Positions 17,579 through 26,776 of a stretch of DNA of 64,000 bases are shown piece by piece. Numbering within the stretch: the first letter of the stretch is position 1; every line of letters starts with the position of its first letter. A program made the translations under genes and the position numbers. The notes under the pieces are model-generated. The model searched no databases. It saw nothing but the letters and a program-made list of their open reading frames with translations, and was not told the DNA's origin. The stretch comes from Pacificibacter marinus (GTDB taxonomy: Bacteria; Pseudomonadota; Alphaproteobacteria; Rhodobacterales; Rhodobacteraceae), in assembly GCF_900109555.1 (NCBI RefSeq), contig NZ_FNZV01000002.1:1-64000 (forward strand), given 5' to 3'.

Positions 17579-19405
17579 GTGACTGACAAACAAGGAACAA
17601 AACTGGCCGATGTGAGTGGAATGGGTGGGGCCAACGAAGCCACCGCAGATTTTCACCGCCGTATCACACCAGAAGATCACACCAAAACGCTTCGTTCGAT
17701 TTATAGCCGCGTCACGACCAATCTCGTTTTTGTCGCTCTGATGACCGCAGCGACAAACATGCTTGTATTGGCGGTGCCTATATATCTATTCCAAATCTCT
17801 GATCGCGTTTTGACATCTCGGTCTGTGGATACGTTGGTCATGTTGTCGGCCGTCATTTTAGGGGCGGTTATTTTACAATCCTTGCTTGATGCCATCCGCC
17901 GTCTGGCGTTGATGCGCACTGCTGTTGATGTGGCGTCACGACTGGGGGCACCTGTTTTGTCGGCAGCGGCGCAAGCATCGCTGCACTCCAACGGACGCGA
18001 ATATCAGGTGCTCGGCGATTTGCAAACACTGCGCCAGTTCATTGTATCTGGCACGCTGTTGTCGTTCCTCGACGTTCCCTTCGCGCCGTTTTTCATCTTT
18101 GTGATTTTCCTGATCCATCCGCACCTTGGGCTCATCGTTATCGTCACTGCAATTGCATTGGCCATTATGGCGTGGATCAATCAAAAGCTAACATCAAAGG
18201 GGTTTCAAGCCGCCAATCAAGCGCAAGTGCGTGCCAACGTCCATCTCGACAGTATGTCGCGCAACAGCCAAATCATTAACGCTATGTCAATGATCCCAGA
18301 AGCGGTGCGGATCTGGGGGGCAGACACGGCGCAGTCGTTGAAGTCCCAAGTGCAGGCGCAAGACCGCAATATTCTAACGGCGTCCATTTCGCGAATGCTG
18401 CGCATGATTGCGCAGATCGGGATGCTCGGTTGGGGCGCGTTCCTTGCCCTCGATGGGCAAATCACTGGGGGCATGGTGATCGCTGCCTCCATTGTGGCTG
18501 GCCGTGCATTGGCCCCAATCGAAGGGGCTATCGAAGGATGGAATGGGTTCTTGCTGGCGCAGGGCGCGTATCAGCGCGTCGCGTCATTGCTCAACCGTAC
18601 ATCAAAACTCAATGACAAGCTGAGATTGCCCAAACCAGAAGGGCGTCTGGATATCGAACGGCTCTTGTTTGTTCCTCCTGGCACCAAAAGTGTGGTTCTT
18701 AATGCTCTCACATTCAGCTTGGACGCAGGAGAAACGCTTGCCGTTATTGGAAATTCTGGTGCCGGAAAAACGACATTGGGTAAAATGTTGGTCGGATCTG
18801 TACGCCCCACCTCTGGCGCCGTGCGTCTTGATCTGATGGATTTGCGCAATTGGGAGCCACGGCAACTGGGCGAAACGCTTGGGTACTTACCTCAAGACGT
18901 CCAGCTTTTCCCCGGAACGATCAAAGCGAACATCGCGCGTATGCGTGTGAATGCCAGTGACGAGGCGATCCATCGCGCGGCGACATTGGCGGATGTGCAC
19001 GATATGATTGCGAGCTTGCCACAAGGGTACGAAACTGTTGTCGCAGCTGACGGATCGCCGTTATCAGGCGGCCAAAAACAACGCATCGGGTTGGCACGTG
19101 CGTTCTTTGGCAACCCCAAACTTCTCGTTCTTGATGAGCCAAATTCCAACCTTGATGCCGCTGGCGACACAGCATTGATCAACGCGCTGGGCCATGCACA
19201 TGACAACGGCATTACCACAGTGGTTATCACTCAAAAGCCGTCGATCCTTACTGCTGTCGATAAAATCATGATGCTCGCTGATGGCAATATCTCGATGTTT
19301 GGCTGGCGCAATCAAGTTCTTGGAGAACTTGAAAAACGTCGAAAAGCTGCGGCTGAAAAATTTGCGGCTGCTCAAGAACTATCTGGAGAAGGAGCTTTGG
19401 CATGA
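17579..19405 (+). CDS. Type I secretion ABC transporter, PrtD family
   Basis: 608 residues from the GTG at 17579, which has GGGAGA 6 bases before it. A TTG at 17534, overlapping the previous stop, is an alternative and adds 15 residues. About 50 polar residues precede a six-helix membrane domain. The nucleotide-binding domain has Walker A GNSGAGKTTLGKML, signature LSGGQKQRIGLARA and Walker B LLVLDEPNSNLD. There is no peptidase C39 domain, so it belongs to the PrtD/HasD-like exporters for proteins with C-terminal signals. With the HlyD gene it forms the inner-membrane export unit. The outer-membrane TolC partner is not in the window. Confidence 0.9.
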   Translation: MTDKQGTKLADVSGMGGANEATADFHRRITPEDHTKTLRSIYSRVTTNLVFVALMTAATNMLVLAVPIYLFQISDRVLTSRSVDTLVMLSAVILGAVILQSLLDAIRRLALMRTAVDVASRLGAPVLSAAAQASLHSNGREYQVLGDLQTLRQFIVSGTLLSFLDVPFAPFFIFVIFLIHPHLGLIVIVTAIALAIMAWINQKLTSKGFQAANQAQVRANVHLDSMSRNSQIINAMSMIPEAVRIWGADTAQSLKSQVQAQDRNILTASISRMLRMIAQIGMLGWGAFLALDGQITGGMVIAASIVAGRALAPIEGAIEGWNGFLLAQGAYQRVASLLNRTSKLNDKLRLPKPEGRLDIERLLFVPPGTKSVVLNALTFSLDAGETLAVIGNSGAGKTTLGKMLVGSVRPTSGAVRLDLMDLRNWEPRQLGETLGYLPQDVQLFPGTIKANIARMRVNASDEAIHRAATLADVHDMIASLPQGYETVVAADGSPLSGGQKQRIGLARAFFGNPKLLVLDEPNSNLDAAGDTALINALGHAHDNGITTVVITQKPSILTAVDKIMMLADGNISMFGWRNQVLGELEKRRKAAAEKFAAAQELSGEGALA

Positions 19406-20745
19406 CCATGTTGCCCGCCACAATCGACGCAAGTGAGCCATGGGATCATGAGGTTCCCCGCTCGATACGCGTACAAGTTATCACAGGGCTGACAATTTTA
19501 ATTGTTGCCATCGGTGGATTTGGATATTGGGCCTTTACCGCTCCGCTTGCCGCGGCCGTTGTCGCGCCAGGATCATTCGTTGCAACAGGGCGCAACAAAA
19601 TGGTGCAACATCTAGAAGGCGGGATCATTTCCGAGATCAATATCGCCGAGGGCGACGAAGTGATGAAGGGCAGCCCAATGCTGCGGCTGGATGAAACCAC
19701 GGCCCAGTCAAATCAACGCGCTTTGTTTTTGCGCCGTTTAAGACTTGAAGCCATTGAGGCGAGACTGCTCGCCGAATACGAGGCGCAAACAAAGGTTCGC
19801 TTTCCACGCTTATTACTGGACGCGCGCATTGACCCCGAGGTCGCCACATTGATGGACAGTCAATTGTTGTCCTTTGAAGTTGCTCGATCCAGATTGGAAA
19901 ATGATCTCGCTCTCATCACACAAAATATCGCCGTTTTAGACGCGCGCGCCAAAGGGTATGGCGCACAAAAACACTCCTATGAGCGTCAAATAGCGCTTCT
20001 TGATGAAGAGCGTCAAAGGAAGATTTTGCTATTGGACCGAGGTCTTATCATTGGCAGTGAATTGAATGCGGTCGAGCGCGCAGTTGCGGATGCCGAAGGG
20101 GAACTCGGCCAAATTGAAGCTGAGATCGAAGAGTCCCTTGAAATGAAAGCGCGATATGAAGCGCAAAAATCGCAAACCATCGATACTTACCGACAGGCGG
20201 CCCTCGACGAATTGCAGTCAGTTCAAATTGAACTCGACACCGTGCGCGAGCGCGAGCGGGATGCACAGTCGATCTTAAAGCGCATCGTGATCGAAGCGCC
20301 GGTATCGGGAACGGTGGTCAGTTTAAATTATTCCGGCCCCGGGTCAGTGGTGGAAGCCGGCGCGATCATAGCCGAAATACTACCCACGGATGTCCCGCTG
20401 ATCATTGAAGCAATGATCGCGAGAACGGACATCGATAGCGTCAAGTCGGGCCAGTCAGCTTCGGTGAGACTCACGGCACTCAACCAGCGAACAACCCCTA
20501 TACTGGAGGGGAAGGTATTCTACATTTCCGCCGATGCCATCCTTGATGAAAATGGACAAGTCGCGCGTGAAGTCTACGTGGTTCGTATTTCTCTACCCGT
20601 TTCCGAGCTTGAACGCGTGTCAGGTTTTATCCCCGTTCCTGGAATGCCTGCGCAGGTGATGATCCAAACGGCTGAACGTTCATTCGCACAATACCTGATT
20701 AAACCTGTTTTGGATTCAATGCAGCGTGCATTTAAGGAAAGCTAG
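19402..20745 (+). CDS. HlyD family membrane-fusion protein (PrtE-like)
   Basis: 447 residues. It has a short cytoplasmic start, one membrane helix (about 24-48), a lipoyl-like half (VVAPGSFVATGRNKMVQHLE), a long coiled coil (about 90-290, rich in Arg/Glu/Gln) and the second lipoyl/beta-barrel part (VIEAPVSGTVVSL and onward). It links the ABC exporter to an outer-membrane channel. The ATG overlaps the transporter stop by four bases (ATGA). It is the last gene of the secretion locus. Confidence 0.9.
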   Translation: MTMLPATIDASEPWDHEVPRSIRVQVITGLTILIVAIGGFGYWAFTAPLAAAVVAPGSFVATGRNKMVQHLEGGIISEINIAEGDEVMKGSPMLRLDETTAQSNQRALFLRRLRLEAIEARLLAEYEAQTKVRFPRLLLDARIDPEVATLMDSQLLSFEVARSRLENDLALITQNIAVLDARAKGYGAQKHSYERQIALLDEERQRKILLLDRGLIIGSELNAVERAVADAEGELGQIEAEIEESLEMKARYEAQKSQTIDTYRQAALDELQSVQIELDTVRERERDAQSILKRIVIEAPVSGTVVSLNYSGPGSVVEAGAIIAEILPTDVPLIIEAMIARTDIDSVKSGQSASVRLTALNQRTTPILEGKVFYISADAILDENGQVAREVYVVRISLPVSELERVSGFIPVPGMPAQVMIQTAERSFAQYLIKPVLDSMQRAFKES

Positions 20746-21144
20746 GTATCAATGGAGCATAAGCTTGCACCGTTCGGTTCTCGTGAGCGACGAGTTTATA
20801 CAGAATTTCAAGCGGGGGGCGTACTTATTCTTTTCGGGCCCAAAGCCACGAGGTTTATCTTAGTTTAAGAACATGAGAATAACTTTTCAATCTGCATTTT
20901 TGTCGGACTGTCGGGATTAATTTGAGCGGTTTATGTGTGTACTGCAATCGCTCTTCTAGCTGCAGGCAACGACCAGATTTGGTCGTCTTAGCACACATCA
21001 CAGAACCAACTTGTCCCAGCTTGGACAGCTATTGCCCTCCACGAATGACTGAAAAGCATAAGGAAATTGGCTTGGTCAATCCGCGTCACCGAAACTCAGA
21101 ACTGGGCTGGATAAGCCAGTCACCTCGAACAAATGGGGGCTTAA
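20746..21144. other. Gene-free stretch after the secretion locus
   Basis: No gene with a credible start was found. The sequence leads into fragments of a zinc-ribbon protein and an IS481 transposase, so it is probably degraded mobile DNA. No clear terminator for the secretion operon is visible. Confidence 0.4.
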
Positions 21145-21363
21145 GCGGGGCTCTGCGGCAACACGCTTCCCGCTTGCGAAGCATGCGACACAGGGCTTCC
21201 AGCCAGAAAGTCTGACAAAGGTGATGCAATATGTTCCTGCGGTGAGATTTATCGGCCCTGTCCAAGCTGTTCTGATGGCTGGTTGGTCAAGCGCAGAGGA
21301 CGGTATGGAAAGTTTATGAGCTGCGTGAAGTTCCCGCGATGCAATGGCAAAGAAAAAGTTTAA
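21145..21363 (+). pseudogene. C-terminal zinc-ribbon fragment of an unknown (helicase/topoisomerase-type) protein
   Basis: The 72 codons after the TAA at 21142 read LCGNTLPACEACDTGLPARK, then ICSCGEIYRPCPSCSDGWLV, then KRRGRYGKFMSCVKFPRC. Paired CxxC motifs ending in a GRYGxFxxCxxFPxC ribbon are typical of the C-termini of topoisomerase I and some helicases or nucleases. No in-frame start or upstream domain exists, so only the tail survives. Confidence 0.5.
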
Positions 21364-21406
21364 AAAAATGCAGGTACTTGACCTTTGGCTCGGAGGGATG
21401 TCCGTT

Positions 21407-21559
21407 TGCTTCACCATGCTTTTGGTAAGCATCACGCCAACGATAAAAACTGGACCTGCCGATCCCAAAATATCGACAGGCTTTGCGGGCATTGCCGATC
21501 TTCTCGGCGTGCTGGAGCACTTTAAGTTTGCGTTGAATGTCGCGTTCTTCGTTCGTCAT
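21407..21559 (-). pseudogene. IS481-family transposase N-terminal fragment
   Basis: The minus strand reads MTNEERDIQRKLKVLQHAEK, then IGNARKACRYFGIGRSSFYR, then WRDAYQKHGEA, the start of an IS481 transposase with its helix-turn-helix. Similarity ends after about 50 residues. The catalytic DDE domain is absent. Confidence 0.75.
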
Positions 21560-21972
21560 GAATACTTCCTCCATCCCAAATTAGGGAATTTACAGGAAGT
21601 CTCCAGAGAGTCCGTACATATCTACAGTCCGGGGTTTAAAATAAACGCCTTCTGCAGGTTCGTAAATTTGGATGTTTTCATCGCATCCACTCCTTTTTTC
21701 TGCCGAAAGGGTAAAGCAGAAAACTCTATTTCAAACTGGTCCAATTTTCAGGGAGCAGAGCGTCACAGCAAATCCAGCACATTAAATTGACTCTTTTGAT
21801 AGGACTTGAGATTAAGGTCAAAGCCAGCCTTCAACAAAGCCCGCTATTCCCGAAATGTTCAAGATCACTCCTGACGGTCGTCAGGCAGAAGGGCACGCCA
21901 TGGCTAAATATCACCCATCCCATTTATGTTTTTCAAGCGCTGCGCCGCATGTTCTGACGCGGCTATTCCAAC
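21560..21972. other. Gene-free stretch upstream of the siderophore-interacting gene
   Basis: No convincing gene. It probably contains the decayed end of the IS481 copy and the promoter of the downstream gene; no clear repeat ends were identified. Confidence 0.35.
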
Positions 21973-23091
21973 ATGTTGCAGTCACCAAGAAATTCGAAGG
22001 TTGAAATGACATATCCATTACACTGTTCTTGTCGCCTGACATTGCCGCAACATGCAACCTATATGGAAAAAATACGCAGCCGATTAGAAAGCTTTCGGGC
22101 TACGGTCGAGTTACAAAACGAGACAGAGTTCCGCTTGTCTTGGACTTTCGGTTGGCTGTCTATATCGAGATGTGATGATCAAATTACGGTTGAGGGTGGG
22201 GCCACAGATGCGACGGGTTTGGCCCGCATCAAGGATCTGCTCGCGACGGCCTTTAAGCTCTACGCCAAGATTGATGAACCTCAAATTATTTGGACTGGAG
22301 ATCATGCGCACGATCAAGAACTCGCACCATTTCGGTTGATGGAAGTTGAAAAGGTTAGCGATTTGAGTGCCCGAATAAAACGTGTGCGATTACATGGTTC
22401 AGACCTGAACAGATTCGAAGAGTTTGGAAATATGCATGTACGACTGTTGCTGCCTTGCTCCTCTGTGCCAGACCCTATTTGGCCCGTGGCAGGACCCGAT
22501 GGGTTGACAGATTGGCCTGATCCAGCGCGAAAACCCGTGTCGCGGGTCTATACGGTCCGTGCCATTGATACTGACGCCTCTTGGGTTGATATCGATGTGG
22601 TCACGCATGGAGACTCTGGAGCAGGATCAGCCTGGGCTTTGTCTGCGAAACCTGGCGATCAGGTTGGAATGTTTGGCCCACTTGGGCGGCCAATAAACCG
22701 GAATGCTCAACACTACATTATAGGGGCGGACGAAACGGGTTTGCCCGCGCTTGCCAGACTATTGGAAATACTGCCTGAGACTGCGACGGGACTGGCTTGT
22801 ATCGAGGTTGCCACGCAAGCTGATGTCCAGCCGATAGAGAATCGTACGAAGATCAATGTGGAGTGGCTGTTTCGCCGCGACGCCCCTGCGGGCACCAGCT
22901 TGGCCTTGGCGGATCGGCTGATAGCAGAGCCATGGCGAAATGATCTGGATTGTTTTGGCTGGTTCGCCGCCGAAGATGTCGCTGCCCGCCGTTTGAGAAC
23001 GCATTGGCGTCAGAATCTAGGCCTCACTCGTGACCAGACACTTGCCGCAGCCTACTGGCGGCGCGGAGTAACAGGCTTGATGGCGGGATAA
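21973..23091 (+). CDS. Siderophore-interacting protein (ferric-siderophore reductase) with N-terminal DUF2218
   Basis: 372 residues. Residues about 15-100 look like DUF2218 (LPQHATYMEKIRSRLESFRA). The rest is an FAD-binding SIP fold with the flavin motif SRVYTVRAID near 180 and the NAD(P)H-binding C-terminal half (HYIIGADETGLPALARLLE near 240). Such cytoplasmic flavoproteins reduce Fe3+-siderophores to release iron. A second ATG at residue 12 (MTYPLHC) is an alternative start. No siderophore transport or synthesis gene lies next to it, and debris flanks it on both sides. Confidence 0.82.
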   Translation: MLQSPRNSKVEMTYPLHCSCRLTLPQHATYMEKIRSRLESFRATVELQNETEFRLSWTFGWLSISRCDDQITVEGGATDATGLARIKDLLATAFKLYAKIDEPQIIWTGDHAHDQELAPFRLMEVEKVSDLSARIKRVRLHGSDLNRFEEFGNMHVRLLLPCSSVPDPIWPVAGPDGLTDWPDPARKPVSRVYTVRAIDTDASWVDIDVVTHGDSGAGSAWALSAKPGDQVGMFGPLGRPINRNAQHYIIGADETGLPALARLLEILPETATGLACIEVATQADVQPIENRTKINVEWLFRRDAPAGTSLALADRLIAEPWRNDLDCFGWFAAEDVAARRLRTHWRQNLGLTRDQTLAAAYWRRGVTGLMAG

Positions 23092-23162
23092 AGGTAAGCG
23101 TTGCTTCAGGCTCTAAAGTTCCACGGTAAGAACTGGTCGATGAGTTTTTGCTTATGGCCGTT

Positions 23163-23178
23163 CGTGTCGATCGACACT
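23163..23178. repeat. Perfect palindrome GTGTCGATCGACAC
   Basis: A 14-bp perfect palindrome. The 12-base core GTCGATCGACAC recurs near 23464-23475 at the other side of the inverted-repeat pair. Confidence 0.5.
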
Positions 23179-23222
23179 CGAGGCGAATTCTGTTGACCCC
23201 CCCCTTACTGCGCTGTGACGTC

Positions 23223-23416
23223 AAATTTGGCAGAACAAAGTTCTAAACCATTCCGATTTCACTGGCTTTATTAAGGTGAGAGGGGTTGGCAGAGAACTCT
23301 TTGCTGCAACTGCTAATTTTCAAAACTTAGGAAACTGTTCTGCGTTGACAGAAAAGCGACCGGCAGGGGGGGGCGGAAAATACAGAAATGACTGGAATAT
23401 TGTTCTGCCAAATTTG
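23223..23416. repeat. 17-bp inverted repeat pair with 160-bp spacing
   Basis: CAAATTTGGCAGAACAA at 23223-23239 is exactly inverted at 23400-23416 (TTGTTCTGCCAAATTTG). The enclosed sequence encodes nothing recognisable. Confidence 0.65.
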
Positions 23417-23646
23417 GTCCAAACTCACCAAATAGGCGTTTTTCAACACAATCAGCCGTTCACGTCGATCGACACAACGGGTGGAAACCCGACATGCGCT
23501 GCGCATTGCACAAAGGTCAGCACTGTAGAAACCAGACCTATACCACCAAATAATGAATGGCTGTATTCTTGCGACAGATAAACTTTCAGATTAAAGCCTA
23601 ATGATGATATCCGATTTTTCTCGGCAATCATCTGTTTTCAATACGT

Positions 23647-24921
23647 TTAGTCAAAACCAGCAAGAATATCTGCAAGCCAAGTGGCCACATTCAAAACCTT
23701 TGCATCCCAACCAATTGGGCCGACGACCTGCACCCCCAAAGGCCGTCCGTCAGATACCTTGAGGCCCGGAACCGTGACACAAGGCCCACCTAAAAGGGAC
23801 CACAGGCGGTTAAACGCGGGTGAACCGGTCCCCGTTTCATAAAGTGGTGCTGCCCCCGGTGCAGATGGCGTGATGAAAATAGGGGTGTCGCCTAAATCGG
23901 TTTCAAAGCAATGTCGCAGCTGAGACATATTTTGTAGATCTGCGTGTTGCTCAACATCTGAACGCGCACGCCCTTCATCCAGCATGCTCTTCAAAGCTGG
24001 GCTCAACAGCTCAGGATGGTTTTCCCGTTCATAGGCCAACGCCTGAGAGGCCTCCTGCGCCATAATCTTTGGGTGCGCCTCGATTGCACGCTCATAACGG
24101 TCGTCCAAGACAATATCGCGGACGACTGTCTTGGTCTGAAGCATGGCGCACAAAGCATCCCATGCGTTCTGCATATCTGGTTCAACCATACCCCAAACCG
24201 GAGACCTGCACAGACCCAGCACAGAGGGCGCATCGGCACCTTTTGTTGCATTCAGAAAAGACTGACCAGTCACAGCGTCGACCAAAAGAGCTGCATCAGA
24301 CACGCTGCGGGCAAAGACACCGATTGTATCAAAGCTTCGGGATAACTCTTTCACGCCAGATGTATCGATGAGATTAAAACTCGGTTTGTATCCCACAATA
24401 CCACAATACGCGGCAGGCCGGATCACGGACCCCGCCGTTTGAGTACCAAACGCCAAAGGCACCATACCTGCTGCAACTGCGGCAGCCGACCCACTAGATG
24501 AGCCACCAGACGTGTGAGCCAATGACATAGGATTGCGCGTGGGCGCGGGCGTATACGTGGCAAACTCTGTGGTCTGCGTCTTACCCATAGCATAGCCGCC
24601 AGCCAAACGCGCCAGAGTAACAACAGACGCATCAACAGCAGAGATTTCACCCGCATAGATCGGCGACCCACACCCACGCGGCATGGAGCGGACGTGGAAT
24701 AGATCTTTCACACCCAATGGCAATCCGCGCAAAATGCCTGTCCGGTTTGCCCCTGCGAGTTCGGCTTTTGCATGTTGTGGATCGAGATAAGTCCATGCGT
24801 GAACATCCGGCTCGATCTGAGCGCAACGCTCCAACAAGGCGTCCAAATACATCTCTGGCGTCAAAGTACCCGCATCGAATGCTGCGAGAACCTCAAGCGC
24901 CGTTTGTGGTTCATCGATCAT
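23647..24921 (-). CDS. Amidase (amidase signature family)
   Basis: 424 residues. The Ser-cisSer-Lys triad is visible: Lys72 (LPLGVKDLF), the SGGSSSGS loop with cis-Ser near 141-143, and nucleophile Ser165 (GTQTAGSVIRPA). The family hydrolyses amide bonds of diverse small molecules; substrate unknown. It is the last gene of the Liv operon and overlaps the M20 peptidase stop by four bases (ATGA). With an amino-acid-type importer and a deacylase-like peptidase, an N-acyl or amide-bearing amino compound is a reasonable substrate. Confidence 0.88.
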   Translation of the reverse strand: MIDEPQTALEVLAAFDAGTLTPEMYLDALLERCAQIEPDVHAWTYLDPQHAKAELAGANRTGILRGLPLGVKDLFHVRSMPRGCGSPIYAGEISAVDASVVTLARLAGGYAMGKTQTTEFATYTPAPTRNPMSLAHTSGGSSSGSAAAVAAGMVPLAFGTQTAGSVIRPAAYCGIVGYKPSFNLIDTSGVKELSRSFDTIGVFARSVSDAALLVDAVTGQSFLNATKGADAPSVLGLCRSPVWGMVEPDMQNAWDALCAMLQTKTVVRDIVLDDRYERAIEAHPKIMAQEASQALAYERENHPELLSPALKSMLDEGRARSDVEQHADLQNMSQLRHCFETDLGDTPIFITPSAPGAAPLYETGTGSPAFNRLWSLLGGPCVTVPGLKVSDGRPLGVQVVGPIGWDAKVLNVATWLADILAGFD

Positions 24922-26084
24922 ACCGATAGGCCTTTAATGCTCCAACGTCGCATAATTTCGGCATAAATTATGACCGATTCTTGCAGCTTTTTGATTTCAC
25001 AATATTCATCAGTCATATGCGCAACAGCCGGATCTCCAGGTCCTAAAACGACTGTTGGTAAGTTTCCAAAGGCAGGTGTGAAAATTGAAGCATCAGTGAA
25101 ATAACTCACGCAGCCCAAACGAGGCCTATCTCCTGTCACATCGGCCACAGCGTCACAAACCTGCCCAAGCCAAGCATTATCGGTGTCAGTCCAGACAGAC
25201 GGCAAATCGATGATCGGTTCAATGCGCGCACTGTCCCCTAAAAGATGCGCTAAATCTGCACGTACATTTTCGTGTTTCAGTCCTGCCACACTGCGAATAT
25301 CCACCCCAATCTCGGCGTGATCAGGCACAGAGTTTAGATTTAATCCGCCAGATATAGTCCCAATATTCAAGGTCGGCGCGCCCATGTCAGGATGCGGCGG
25401 CACTTTGAAATCAAAGTCGACGAGTTTTTGGATTACATCTGCAGCCTTAACCACAGCATTCACACCTTTTTCAGGCATTGACCCATGTGCCGTTTTGCCT
25501 TCGGTCACCACCCGCAACCACAGCGCACCTTTGTGCCCTGCGAGCGGGCGATTTAACGTGGGTTCAGCCACAACCAGCGCGCCTGGAATATGTGAAACAC
25601 CTTGTGCGACCATAGCTATGGCGCCATCAGAACCGGTTTCTTCGCCAGCGGTAATCAACAACACAACCCCAGGGCCATTGCGCAAAATGTCTGCATGCTT
25701 AAGACAAGCAACGACAAAAGCCGCGACGCCTCCCTTCATATCTGTGGTCCCACGACCATACAGCCGACCATTTTCAATGGTGCACGCAAATGGATCGTGT
25801 TTCCAAGTCTGCGCGCCCAAAGGCACCGTATCAAGGTGACCAGTAAATCCCAATGGCGCACCAGAACCATTTCCTAGATAGGCGGTCAAATTGGCACGCC
25901 CCTCGCCCATATCCGTCAGGTCGGTTTCAAATCCAGCGTCAGCAAGAAGCTTTTGTAGCTCTTGTGCACACGCGCGCTCGTTGCCCGGCGGATTGATCGT
26001 ATCAAACTGAACCAAATGGCGCGTTAAATCAACGACATCAATCACATCGCTCTGGCCATCGACCTTATCCAAAGTAGGCAGCAT
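24918..26084 (-). CDS. M20 family metallopeptidase (ArgE/DapE-like deacylase)
   Basis: 388 residues with the M20 metal motifs GFTGHLDTVP (about 78-87), GRGTTDMKGG (about 110-119) and the catalytic Glu pair ITAGEETGS (about 145). The dimerisation domain lies in the middle. Members such as acetylornithine deacetylase and succinyl-diaminopimelate desuccinylase cleave acyl groups from amino acids using two zinc ions. The start overlaps the LivF gene end by 20 bases, so it belongs to the operon. The ArgE-like assignment is by pattern only. Confidence 0.87.
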   Translation of the reverse strand: MLPTLDKVDGQSDVIDVVDLTRHLVQFDTINPPGNERACAQELQKLLADAGFETDLTDMGEGRANLTAYLGNGSGAPLGFTGHLDTVPLGAQTWKHDPFACTIENGRLYGRGTTDMKGGVAAFVVACLKHADILRNGPGVVLLITAGEETGSDGAIAMVAQGVSHIPGALVVAEPTLNRPLAGHKGALWLRVVTEGKTAHGSMPEKGVNAVVKAADVIQKLVDFDFKVPPHPDMGAPTLNIGTISGGLNLNSVPDHAEIGVDIRSVAGLKHENVRADLAHLLGDSARIEPIIDLPSVWTDTDNAWLGQVCDAVADVTGDRPRLGCVSYFTDASIFTPAFGNLPTVVLGPGDPAVAHMTDEYCEIKKLQESVIIYAEIMRRWSIKGLSV

Positions 26085-26772
26085 AGACGTCCTCGTTTTC
26101 TTTTAATTCATCGGCTGTGCCTTGAGCCACCACATGACCACCTGACAAAACGTAGCCATAATCGGCAATCGCAAGCGTTTGACGTACGTTTTGTTCGACC
26201 AAGAACACCGTGATGCCGCTGTTGCGAATACCCTCGATAATCTTGAAATTCTCTTTGACATAAAGAGGCGACAGACCCAAAGACGGCTCATCAATTAACA
26301 AAATACGCGGCCCGCCCATCAACCCTCTACCAATGGACACCATCGCCTGTTCGCCACCAGACATCGTGCCCGCCAGCTGATCGCGGCGCTCTGCCAATCG
26401 AGGGAATGAAGTGAACACTTTGTCCAAGCGTTCGCGGATGAGTGCCTCATTTGATACCTGAAAGGCACCAAGTCGAAGGTTTTCAGTCACGGTGAGCTTC
26501 GGAAACATTTTCCGACCTTCAGGAATACATGCGATCCCTTCAGCGACAACTTTGTGGGTGGCAATGTTCGTGATGTCTTTGTTATCGACCAAAATGCGGC
26601 CCGAGCGTGGCGGCGTCAAGCCAAGGATTGATCGGATCAATGTCGACTTTCCGGCGCCATTCGAGCCCAACAAACATGTGATCTTGCCCGAAAACACCTC
26701 TAGCGAAACATCCATCAAGACATCGGCCTTATCGTAGGCCGCAAAGAGATTTTCAATTTTGATAGAGCTCAT
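26065..26772 (-). CDS. livF: Branched-chain amino acid-type ABC transporter ATPase (LivF)
   Basis: 235 residues from MSSIKIENLF; a longer open frame upstream lies inside the LivG region and lacks family similarity. Walker A LLGSNGAGKSTLIRSI, the signature SGGEQAMVSIGRGL and Walker B ILLIDEPSLGL are present. It is one of two ATPases energising the Liv importer. The gene begins 4 bases after LivG ends. Confidence 0.9.
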   Translation of the reverse strand: MSSIKIENLFAAYDKADVLMDVSLEVFSGKITCLLGSNGAGKSTLIRSILGLTPPRSGRILVDNKDITNIATHKVVAEGIACIPEGRKMFPKLTVTENLRLGAFQVSNEALIRERLDKVFTSFPRLAERRDQLAGTMSGGEQAMVSIGRGLMGGPRILLIDEPSLGLSPLYVKENFKIIEGIRNSGITVFLVEQNVRQTLAIADYGYVLSGGHVVAQGTADELKENEDVYAAYFG

Positions 26773-26776
26773 TGTA

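Larger units (their letters stand above)
23092..23646. other. Gene-free stretch with inverted repeats
   Basis: 555 bases without a credible gene between the convergent siderophore gene and the amidase. It holds a 17-bp inverted repeat 160 bases apart, two GTCGATCGACAC palindromes and several poly-G/C tracts, and looks like mobile-element debris. Confidence 0.45.
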
